Origin: Mucilaginibacter mali
Lineage (GTDB): Bacteria > Bacteroidota > Bacteroidia > Sphingobacteriales > Sphingobacteriaceae
Length of the DNA stretch: 64,000 nt
Reading direction: 5' to 3'
Assembly (NCBI RefSeq): GCF_013283875.1
Contig: NZ_CP054139.1
Coordinates: 1,488,001-1,552,000, forward strand
Position 1 is the stretch's first letter; the number at the start of each line of letters is the position of its first letter. Below the pieces are notes generated by a model, which saw only the letters and a list, made by a program, of their open reading frames with translations, ran no database searches and was not told the origin of the DNA. This document shows, piece by piece, positions 16,203-23,769 of the stretch. Both the position numbers and the translations under genes were made by a program.

Positions 16203-18047
16203 ATGAAAAAACTAAGCCTGCTTATCATCATTCTGCTGCCCTTTTTAGCCGCCGCGCAAAATCCGGATTCGGCATGGTTTGTAAATAATTACATCAAAAA
16301 GGAAGTAACCATCCCTATGCGCGACGGGGTGAAGCTTTTTACCTCCATCTATATGCCCAAAGATCAATCGGAAAAACATCCTATCCTGTTAACCCGTACG
16401 CCTTATTCCGTTTCGCCTTATGGCGCTAACTATAGGCCTTACTGGAACAGCTATCAGATGCGCTACATCCGCGAAGGTTATATCATTGTTAACCAGGATA
16501 TCCGTGGTAAATACATGAGCGAGGGCCAGTTTGAAGTAGTGCGCCCATTTAATCCCAATAAAAAGACCAGCAAGGATATTGACGAAGCCAGCGACAGTTA
16601 CGACACCATCGACTGGCTGATTAAAAACATCGACGGTAATAATGGGCGGGTAGGGGGCATTGGCATCTCATTTCCCGGTTTTTATGCTACTATGATAGCG
16701 CTGAGCGGCCACCCGGCATTAAAGGCAGTTAGTCCGCAGGCGCCGGTAACCGACCGCTTTTTTGGCGACGACGATCATCACAACGGCGTAATGATGCTGA
16801 TGGACGCGTATGAGTTCCAGGTGGCGGGCGCGTTTGCCGCCCCAAGCCGCACACCATCTACCCGAGGCATCAGGGGTTTCAGGGTAAGCTATCCGGATAA
16901 CTACGCCTATTATTTAAAAATGGGCGCCATGCCCAACTTTACCAAAATGAGCGGCGACACCATGAAGTTTTGGACTGGTATGATGGATCATCCCAATTTG
17001 GACGATTGGTGGAAGGTGCGAGATGCCCGTGCCGGTATAAAGGATGTAAAACCCGCTATGCTGATAACCGGTGGCCTTTTTGACGCCGAAGACGGTTACG
17101 GTGCCTGGAACACCTACCAGGCTTTGGTTAAAAAAAGCCTGGCTACCAACAGCAAACTGGTGATGGGGCCATGGTACCACGGCCAATGGGCCAGTAAAGA
17201 TGGTACGCATTTGGGCAATATTCAGTTTGGCAGCAATACATCAACGTATTACCAGGATATGGAGGTACCATTTTTTAATTACTACCTGAAGGGAAAGGGG
17301 GCCGATACCCTGAGCAAGGCCACTATCTTTTTCTCGGGCGAAAATAAATGGCGCAGGTTTAAGCAATGGCCGGTTGCCGGTATTAAGTATACGCCGGTTT
17401 ATTTAGAAGCTAACGGTGGTTTATCGTTCAATCAGATCCAAACCTTCGCGCCATCGTTTGATACTTATATCAGCGACCCTGCCAGGCCGGTACCCTATAC
17501 CGAAGATGTGGGCAACCGCCGCACCCGCGAATATATGGTAGATGACCAACGCTTTGCTTCGCGCCGCACGGATGTGCTTACGTACAGTACCGGCGCGCTT
17601 GATAAGGATATTACGCTGGCCGGGCCTCTTGTAGCTGATCTGTTGGTGAGCTTGTCTAACACGGATGCTGATTTTATTGTGAAGCTGATCGACGTGTTAC
17701 CCGATGATACCCCAATGGATAGGACAACCCGCTACCCGATGGGCGGCTACCAAATGCTGGTACGCGCGGAAACCATGCGCGGAAAATTCCGTAACAGCTT
17801 TGAAAAACCGGAGCCGTTTACGCCCGGTAAAACCACCCAGGTAAAGTTTGCGCTGCCCGACGTGGCCCATACCTTTAAAAAGGGGCACAAGATAATGGTA
17901 CAGATACAAAGCACCTGGTTCCCGTTGACAGATAGGAATCCACAGCAGTTTTTGGATATCAATAAAGCAAAGGACAGCGACTTTGTAAAAGAAACGATAA
18001 ATGTATACCACAATCAATCGAAAATTATATTACCGGTAATTGAATAA
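16203..18047 (+). CDS. Secreted S15/CocE-family alpha/beta hydrolase (X-Pro dipeptidyl-peptidase or acylase type)
   Basis: 614 residues with a signal peptide (hydrophobic core residues 4-17, cleavage near AAAQ). The alpha/beta hydrolase core carries VNQDIRGKYMSEG and the nucleophile elbow GISFPG with Ser156; the C-terminal jelly-roll domain (from about residue 400) is the X-Pro dipeptidyl-peptidase C domain. The family cleaves Xaa-Pro dipeptides, cephalosporin side chains or esters such as cocaine; sequence alone does not choose. TACCTTTAG just before the ATG is a near -7 box. kptA follows after 12 bp. Confidence 0.92.
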   Translation: MKKLSLLIIILLPFLAAAQNPDSAWFVNNYIKKEVTIPMRDGVKLFTSIYMPKDQSEKHPILLTRTPYSVSPYGANYRPYWNSYQMRYIREGYIIVNQDIRGKYMSEGQFEVVRPFNPNKKTSKDIDEASDSYDTIDWLIKNIDGNNGRVGGIGISFPGFYATMIALSGHPALKAVSPQAPVTDRFFGDDDHHNGVMMLMDAYEFQVAGAFAAPSRTPSTRGIRGFRVSYPDNYAYYLKMGAMPNFTKMSGDTMKFWTGMMDHPNLDDWWKVRDARAGIKDVKPAMLITGGLFDAEDGYGAWNTYQALVKKSLATNSKLVMGPWYHGQWASKDGTHLGNIQFGSNTSTYYQDMEVPFFNYYLKGKGADTLSKATIFFSGENKWRRFKQWPVAGIKYTPVYLEANGGLSFNQIQTFAPSFDTYISDPARPVPYTEDVGNRRTREYMVDDQRFASRRTDVLTYSTGALDKDITLAGPLVADLLVSLSNTDADFIVKLIDVLPDDTPMDRTTRYPMGGYQMLVRAETMRGKFRNSFEKPEPFTPGKTTQVKFALPDVAHTFKKGHKIMVQIQSTWFPLTDRNPQQFLDINKAKDSDFVKETINVYHNQSKIILPVIE

Positions 18048-18059
18048 CAGAACTAAGAA

Positions 18060-18608
18060 ATGATAAGTGATAAGGAAAATAAGAACATCAGTAAATTCCT
18101 GAGCTTGGTGCTGCGGCATCAACCGGAGTTGATTGGGATTGAGTTGGATGAAAATGGCTGGACGGATGTAGACGCACTCATCGCAAAGTCGGGTGAGCAC
18201 GGCGTTCGGTACAATATAGATGCGCTTAAGCATGTGGTAACCACAAATAATAAGCAGCGCTTTGCCTTTAATGATACGTTTGACAGGATCCGGGCTAACC
18301 AGGGGCACTCGGTTGAGGTAGACCTGGGTTATGAGGCAAAAATTCCGCCTGAGGTATTATATCATGGATCGGCTATCAAAAATGCTGACTCGATATTGGC
18401 ATCTGGCCTTGAAAAGCGGGAGCGCCACCATGTGCATTTAAGTGCCGATGTAGCAACCGCCGCTAATGTAGGGCAAAGGCATGGCAAGCCGGTGATATTT
18501 GAGGTAACGGCCTTGCAAATGCACCATGATGGTATGCCATTCTTTTTATCTAATAATGGAGTATGGTTAACAGACGCCGTGCCTCCAAAATATCTGAAGA
18601 AGCAATAA
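18060..18608 (+). CDS. kptA: RNA 2'-phosphotransferase KptA/Tpt1
   Basis: 182 residues, full length. KFLSLVLRHQPELIGIELDE and the ENGWTDVDAL stretch form the N-terminal winged domain; FRANQGHS-type (here IRANQGHSVEV), LYHGS, HVHLS and the C-terminal NGVWLTD are the NAD-binding ADP-ribosyl-transferase-like motifs. The enzyme removes an internal 2'-phosphate from RNA using NAD, leaving ADP-ribose 1'',2''-cyclic phosphate. Its bacterial substrate is unresolved, since bacteria lack eukaryotic-type tRNA splicing. It is placed between two exported peptidases with short gaps, perhaps one transcript. Confidence 0.95.
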   Translation: MISDKENKNISKFLSLVLRHQPELIGIELDENGWTDVDALIAKSGEHGVRYNIDALKHVVTTNNKQRFAFNDTFDRIRANQGHSVEVDLGYEAKIPPEVLYHGSAIKNADSILASGLEKRERHHVHLSADVATAANVGQRHGKPVIFEVTALQMHHDGMPFFLSNNGVWLTDAVPPKYLKKQ

Positions 18609-18633
18609 AATCCCAACCTATAAATCAAAACCT

Positions 18634-20226
18634 ATGCGCAACCGCATCACCTTATTATTGATTTTCGCCGCGTCGATAGCGCAGGCGCAGCAAATGTTTA
18701 CCTCGGGAGGCAAACTGAAGCCCGAGCAGGCTATAATGGATGTAAGGCACTATACGGTAGCCCTGAATGTGGATGTGGATAGAAAATCGATAGATGGTTA
18801 TACGGATATCGATGTACTGATGGCAAAACCAACCAGGGTGTTGATGCTTGACCTGGTGGACTCATTTAAGATCAGCAAGATTTTGGTGAACAACCAGCCG
18901 CAGCAATTTACTTATCAAAACAAACTGATCTCCATTAATTTAAATAAGGAGATACCTGCCGGTAAAGCAACCATTAAAGTGCTTTACGGCGGTAAACCCA
19001 ATGTTGCACGCCGCCCGCCATGGGACGATGGTTTTACCTGGACTAAAGATAGTAACGGCACTCCCCGCGTAGAGGTAACTGCCGAGGGTTCGGGCGGTAA
19101 GCTGTATTTTCCATGCAAGGATCATCCGTCAGACGAGCCGAACGAGGGTGTGGATATGATCATTACCGTGCCGTCTAACTTAGTTGTGGCTGGTCCGGGT
19201 TTGCTGATCAAAACCGTTAAAAAGGGTAATACGGCTACTTATCATTGGAAAACAAATTATAGCATTAATAATTACAGCATTGTGTTTAATGCTGCCGATT
19301 ACGTGGTGGTGAGCCGCCAGTATAAAACCATTGATGGCAATACGGTACCTATCCAATTTTATGTTTTAAGGGAAGATGCCGCCAAGGCCGAACATCACTT
19401 AGATATATTTGAAAAGACCATCCGCGAGCAGGAGAAGTATTTTGGCGAATACCCTTGGGCAAAGGAAAAGATCGGCATTGTGGAAACCGCGCATTTGGGC
19501 ATGGAACACCAGAGCATGAATGCCTATGGCAATAAGTTTAAATACACCAAAATAGGTGGCGAAGATTACGACGGACTGATGCACCACGAGTTTGGGCACG
19601 AATGGTGGGGAAACAAGGTTACCGCTAACGATTGGGCCGATATGTGGATCCACGAGGGTATTGGCACCTATGGCGATGCTTTATACGTCCGTGAGTTTGA
19701 GGGCGAACAGGCTTATATCAATTATTTTAAAAAGAGCGCGTTCGGAATCCGTAACGATAAACCGGTGGTGATGGGTAAGGATGTTGACGAGGAGAGCGCT
19801 TATAATGGTGATATCTACCCCAAAGGCGCGTTCTTTATGCATACGTTGTGCTATATCATGGGAGACAGTACTTTTTTGCCTGCGCTAAAAAGGTTTGTTA
19901 CCGATAAACGATACACTTACGATAATATCATCAACACAACAGATGTAGAGCAATACTTCAGCGGGGTATATGGTAAGGATCTGAAACCGCTGTTCAACCT
20001 GTTCCTGTATACCACCAATAAACTGGAAGTACATGTTAAACCGATGCCGAACGACCGATACTCGCTGCAACTAACCAATATTAACATGCCGCTGCCTGTT
20101 GATGTGACTACAGATGCGGGTACTAAGCGGACTGTGCTGAGCAGCGCACCTGTTATCATCACCAGTAAAACAATGCCTGTTATTGATAAGGATACGTTTT
20201 ACCTGAAGAAGGTGACGATAGATTAA
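18634..20226 (+). CDS. Secreted M1-family metallopeptidase
   Basis: 530 residues with a signal peptide (cleavage near AQAQ). Gluzincin zinc site: HEFGHEWWG with His318, Glu319 and His322, and the third ligand Glu341 in WIHEG, exactly 18 residues after the second His. The upstream stretch GMEHQSMNAYG replaces the canonical GxMEN exopeptidase motif. The N-terminal half is the beta-rich saddle domain. The protein lacks the long C-terminal helical domain of APN-type enzymes. It begins 25 bp after kptA and ends 3 bp from a convergent gene. Confidence 0.93.
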   Translation: MRNRITLLLIFAASIAQAQQMFTSGGKLKPEQAIMDVRHYTVALNVDVDRKSIDGYTDIDVLMAKPTRVLMLDLVDSFKISKILVNNQPQQFTYQNKLISINLNKEIPAGKATIKVLYGGKPNVARRPPWDDGFTWTKDSNGTPRVEVTAEGSGGKLYFPCKDHPSDEPNEGVDMIITVPSNLVVAGPGLLIKTVKKGNTATYHWKTNYSINNYSIVFNAADYVVVSRQYKTIDGNTVPIQFYVLREDAAKAEHHLDIFEKTIREQEKYFGEYPWAKEKIGIVETAHLGMEHQSMNAYGNKFKYTKIGGEDYDGLMHHEFGHEWWGNKVTANDWADMWIHEGIGTYGDALYVREFEGEQAYINYFKKSAFGIRNDKPVVMGKDVDEESAYNGDIYPKGAFFMHTLCYIMGDSTFLPALKRFVTDKRYTYDNIINTTDVEQYFSGVYGKDLKPLFNLFLYTTNKLEVHVKPMPNDRYSLQLTNINMPLPVDVTTDAGTKRTVLSSAPVIITSKTMPVIDKDTFYLKKVTID

Positions 20227-20229
20227 TGG

Positions 20230-20838
20230 TCAATGCCGTTTATGGGACTGTCGGTTAAACAGTGGAAATAGTATGTTTATTTTACCAGCCACCCTTAATT
20301 GGTAAACTATGCCTGCAAACAGACCAATTGCGCCGCCCAAATAGCTGAAATTGTGCATGGAACCTGCTGCTATAAATGCTTTTTTGTCGATTAAATTATC
20401 TGGAAACCACCAGTTTACCTGGGTGTTGGCCAAATAGAGTTTACCATAGCAATAGCCCATAAGTCCGGTAACAGCCGCTATTCCCATATTCAGCACAATA
20501 GCTTTAATAATAGTGCGTTGCATGATTTTTGCATTTGAATGTATCAATCCAGTCAATCCATGGCCGATACCTATAAAAATACCAGTCCACCAGGTTGCTA
20601 AAAAACCGACTATAGCTACAACCATTCTGTTGTTTGATAAAATTGCTTTGCCTTGGTCAACTAATCCAAATTGTACGAATTTAAATTTTGTGAAATACTC
20701 ATTGCTGATGGTATACGTAAATTGATCATGCAGTACACCGTATAAACCCGCCAGAATTGGAGTGAATAGAATAGTTATGACTAGTACTTTAAATTTTTTC
20801 ACCTGTGTGGATTTTTTAATCTGGCTTAATTTACACAT
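20230..20838 (-). CDS. Hypothetical inner-membrane protein with four predicted helices
   Basis: 202 residues, family not recognised. Predicted membrane segments lie near residues 17-35, 72-95, 108-128 and 163-182. The first loop holds an aromatic-rich stretch, HDQFTYTISNEYFTKFKFVQ, which looks conserved in character. The C-terminus is basic. The gene is convergent with the M1 peptidase (3 bp apart) and divergent from the GH25 gene 37 bp away. Confidence 0.6.
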   Translation of the reverse strand: MCKLSQIKKSTQVKKFKVLVITILFTPILAGLYGVLHDQFTYTISNEYFTKFKFVQFGLVDQGKAILSNNRMVVAIVGFLATWWTGIFIGIGHGLTGLIHSNAKIMQRTIIKAIVLNMGIAAVTGLMGYCYGKLYLANTQVNWWFPDNLIDKKAFIAAGSMHNFSYLGGAIGLFAGIVYQLRVAGKINILFPLFNRQSHKRH

Positions 20839-20875
20839 TGCAGTTTATATCCCCGCCCTTTTTTAATTTAGCGGC

Positions 20876-21748
20876 GTGGCTGCCCAAAAAAGAACTTCGG
20901 TAACAAAATCTAAAACTACTCCTAAAAAGAAGGCTCCGGCTAAGCGTAAAAGTTCGGGCGGTATTAAAACGCCGTGGAAACTGATTATTGGCCTATTGCT
21001 CATCCTGCTATCGCCTTTTTATTATGGTTATGTAGTTAAAGCCTTTACCAGCACCTGGCAGTGGATAAAGGATATTGGCGAAGACCCGCATTACCGCACT
21101 TATAAAAGCTTCAATATCCGCATCCCTAACAAATACCATATCCATGGCATTGATGTATCGTATGCCCAGGGCAAGATAGACTGGCAGCGGGTAAAGAATA
21201 TGGAAGAGGATAGCGTACGCATCAGCTTCGCTTTTATAAAGGCTACCGAGGGGTTGATCACCGTTGATCCATACTTTAAACGCAATTGGCGCGAGGCGCC
21301 CAAGATGGGTATTGTTTGCGGCGCCTATCACTTTTTTCATCCCGAAAAAAACGGGGTGTGGCAGGCACGCTTCTTTTTGCAAAATGTAACGGTAGAAAAA
21401 GGCGATCTGCCCCCTGTAGCTGATGTGGAGAAGCTTTACGGTGTTAAACCCGAGGTGATGCGTAAGGAGTTAAAAGCCTATCTAGGCCATATATACGCGC
21501 AAACCGGCGTGCGCCCAATCATCTACACCGGCCTCAGTTTTTATGCCGATTACCTGGCAGGATATTTCGACGAGTATAAACTATGGATAGCCAATTACCA
21601 CCAACCCCACCTGCAGATAGCCGAAAAAAGTAACTGGCAATTTTGGCAACACTCGGATATTGCCCGCATTAATGGTATTGGCCATACGGTAGATTTTGAC
21701 GCTTTCCGCGGCGACAGCCTGGCGTTTCAAAAAATGCTGGTGCACTAA
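20876..21748 (+). CDS. GH25 muramidase with N-terminal membrane anchor
   Basis: 290 residues from a GTG; no in-frame ATG precedes the anchor. Residues 1-30 are Lys/Arg/Ser/Thr-rich, a membrane helix follows (about 33-52), then the GH25 lysozyme barrel: HGIDVSYAQGKIDW, FAFIKATEG, GAYHFFHPE and LPPVADVEKLYG carry the family's acidic catalytic residues. The enzyme should cut the MurNAc-GlcNAc bond of peptidoglycan from the periplasmic face. Role (growth, remodelling or toxin-like) is not evident. Confidence 0.92.
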   Translation: MAAQKRTSVTKSKTTPKKKAPAKRKSSGGIKTPWKLIIGLLLILLSPFYYGYVVKAFTSTWQWIKDIGEDPHYRTYKSFNIRIPNKYHIHGIDVSYAQGKIDWQRVKNMEEDSVRISFAFIKATEGLITVDPYFKRNWREAPKMGIVCGAYHFFHPEKNGVWQARFFLQNVTVEKGDLPPVADVEKLYGVKPEVMRKELKAYLGHIYAQTGVRPIIYTGLSFYADYLAGYFDEYKLWIANYHQPHLQIAEKSNWQFWQHSDIARINGIGHTVDFDAFRGDSLAFQKMLVH

Positions 21749-21818
21749 TATTTCATTTAAACTTAACCATGTATTTACATTCCGGGATTAACTTTCTTTT
21801 AAAAGATTGGAAATTATT

Positions 21819-21995
21819 ATGGACGTTAATTATTGGGTAGTTGGTCTGGTGTTATTGATGGTGGTAGTGCTGCTAATTTTATTTTTCAGAAAGAACCGTA
21901 AGGATGAAAAGAACCTGGTAGACGAAATTCAACAGCAGGAATTGCGGCCTGAGAAGGGGACTATGGATGATGTGGATAAAGATAATTTGGTGTAA
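21819..21995 (+). CDS. Small single-pass membrane protein
   Basis: 58 residues from the ATG at 21819 (a TTG at 21807 would add four). One helix spans about residues 5-24 (YWVVGLVLLMVVVLLILFF), followed by a Lys/Arg cluster and an acidic tail ending KDNLV. No family recognised. It lies 70 bp after the GH25 gene on the same strand. Confidence 0.6.
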   Translation: MDVNYWVVGLVLLMVVVLLILFFRKNRKDEKNLVDEIQQQELRPEKGTMDDVDKDNLV

Positions 21996-22066
21996 CATAG
22001 TACCACATCGTTATCCTTCGTCGTCAACCCCAGCGATTTTCAAAGGCGTAATAAAATATTCAAAAT

Positions 22067-22158
22067 GTCATGCTGAACTTGTTTCAGCATCCCATCACAT
22101 ATGTCCGGTATACAAAGTTTGCTATGCAAATAGGATGCCGAAACAAGTTCAGCATGAC
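22067..22158. repeat. Inverted-repeat element A, copy 1
   Basis: A 92-bp element with 26-nt terminal inverted repeats (one mismatch), outer ends GTCATGCTGAAC and GTTCAGCATGAC. It lies between the small membrane gene and the convergent gene ending at 22226. The interior (about 40 bp) differs from copy 2 except for ATGCAAAT next to the right arm. No reading frame is present, so it would be non-autonomous (MITE/REP-like). Confidence 0.9.
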
Positions 22159-22225
22159 TTCTATCTTACCACTTAGCTAACCGGGGATTCTTCGCTATCG
22201 CTCAGAATGACGAAGAGGAGAAGAA

Positions 22226-23614
22226 TTAGGTTTTCTGCTTCTTCTTTTTTGCAGCCGGGAACAGGATATTGTTCAATATCAAACGATAGCCTGGTGAATT
22301 GGGATGCAGGGCCAGGTCGGTTGGCGGCTCATTGGGGCTGTGCTGGTAATCTTCCGGATCGTGGCCGCCATAAAATGTCCATTGGCCTTTGCCGTATTCG
22401 CCGTGGATATAACGCGCTTCCCCCGCCGATTTTAGTTCACCCATAATCGTTACGCCAGGTTTCAGCTTGGTTTTATCAAAAGCTGTAGCTAAACCTTTAA
22501 AGCCTTTTATCACATGGTCATGGTCCTGTGTAAGCATGCTGGGAACGGGATCCCACTTAGCCGAAAAATCGAACAGGGTAAAGAAATCGCGGTCGCGTTG
22601 CACATTGCGGGTATCCGATACATCGATGTCGCTAAACCTGCGTCCGCGGCCTAACACTACATTGAAGTTTTGAAAGGCGAGCGTCTGCGAAAAATCAAGC
22701 TTGGCCTGCGCATCCGGATCGTAAGGGTCGCCGTCAAACTGGCTGTCTACAATATCTGTTTTAGCCGCTGCCAGGGCGATATCAAAACTATCAGCCCCCG
22801 AACACATAGCGAACAGGAAGCCGCCGTTACCACAAAAGTCGCGGATATGCTGCGCTACTGCCAGTTTCATTTTTGATACCTTGCCATAGCCCAGCTTTTT
22901 TGCCAAAGCTTCCTGCACGGGCTTGCTTTCCGCATTATCTTCGGGCCGATACTCTACGTTGTTGTTGTTAAAGTCGCGACCACCGCGGCCACCGCCATTA
23001 AAGTCAGGCGGACCACCCATGCCGCCACCACCACCGCCGAAACCACCGCCATAACCACCACCGCGGAAGCCGAATCCGCCCGCACCCATACCTTTGCTGT
23101 ACTGGCCGGTAAAGTCTTCGTGGTGCAGGTGTACCCAGTCATATTTCAACAGATCGCCCTTTAATACTTCCTCATCATACAAATAATCGAAAGGTATCTC
23201 GGCGTATTTTAATACCAGGGCAACGGCATCTTCCAGGTTGCCTTTGCTTTTAGGCGAGTATAAAGCAATTTTAGGCGCTTTCTCTAACTTTACCACATCC
23301 ATGTTTACCGATGGGTCAGCTATCTGGTTCATAATGGATGTTACGCTGGCATCGGCCAAAACCTCGAAGGTAATTCCGCGCACCTTGCATTCATCTTCGG
23401 TCTTTTTATCGTATTTGGCCAGGAAACTGCCGCCGCGATAGTTCAGCAGCCAATCTACCGTACCACCTGCTTTTAAAACCCAAAATGCTATGCCGTAAGA
23501 TTTTAAATGATCCTTTTGGGTGTCATCCATAGGGATCAGAATAGAGGCGGCTCTGCCCAGAAAAGGCAAAAAAAGGAAGATAAACACTAAAAGAATTTTG
23601 GGCTGCCGCGTCAT
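22226..23614 (-). CDS. Exported protein of the group usually labelled asparagine synthetase B; glycine-rich insert
   Basis: 462 residues from the ATG at 23614, which follows a -7 box by 4 bp. A hydrophobic signal (about residues 6-22) precedes ILIPMDDTQKDHLKSYGIAF. Bacteroidota proteins starting this way are often named asparagine synthetase B, but I see neither an N-terminal Cys nucleophile nor a synthetase PP-loop, so that name is doubtful. APKIALYSPKSKGN and YDWVHLHHEDF suggest a class-I amidotransferase/ThuA-like fold. Around residues 180-215 is a Gly-rich stretch (repeated GGG, with Tyr, Phe, Arg and Asn). Function unknown. Confidence 0.6.
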   Translation of the reverse strand: MTRQPKILLVFIFLFLPFLGRAASILIPMDDTQKDHLKSYGIAFWVLKAGGTVDWLLNYRGGSFLAKYDKKTEDECKVRGITFEVLADASVTSIMNQIADPSVNMDVVKLEKAPKIALYSPKSKGNLEDAVALVLKYAEIPFDYLYDEEVLKGDLLKYDWVHLHHEDFTGQYSKGMGAGGFGFRGGGYGGGFGGGGGGMGGPPDFNGGGRGGRDFNNNNVEYRPEDNAESKPVQEALAKKLGYGKVSKMKLAVAQHIRDFCGNGGFLFAMCSGADSFDIALAAAKTDIVDSQFDGDPYDPDAQAKLDFSQTLAFQNFNVVLGRGRRFSDIDVSDTRNVQRDRDFFTLFDFSAKWDPVPSMLTQDHDHVIKGFKGLATAFDKTKLKPGVTIMGELKSAGEARYIHGEYGKGQWTFYGGHDPEDYQHSPNEPPTDLALHPNSPGYRLILNNILFPAAKKKKQKT

Positions 23615-23618
23615 TATA

Positions 23619-23627
23619 CCAAATATA
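23619..23627 (-). promoter_or_regulatory. -7 box before the gene starting at 23614
   Basis: On the minus strand TATATTTGG fits TAnnTTTG. Four bases separate it from the ATG, so a leaderless transcript is expected; it also decides the start against a TTG at 23635. Confidence 0.5.
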
Positions 23628-23712
23628 ATAAACAATATAACAAGGTATTAGCATGTTGCATAACAAATAACTAAAGTGTAATGCAAATATGACAGAAGCT
23701 ATGCCCCGACAC

Positions 23713-23750
23713 AAAAAAAGCCGCCCTGTTTACACAGGAACGGCTTTTTA
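23713..23750 (-). terminator. Terminator of the metzincin gene
   Basis: Read on the minus strand, AAAAAGCCG pairs with CGGCTTTTT around an inner CCTGT/ACAGG stem, ending in seven T. It begins 19 bp after the stop of the gene ending at 23770. Confidence 0.85.
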
Positions 23751-23769
23751 GAAATCACATTATAATTGT

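Noticed and set aside
22226..23614. Asparagine synthetase B
   Set aside because: No Cys nucleophile at the N-terminus and no synthetase PP-loop are visible; the name appears to be inherited annotation.
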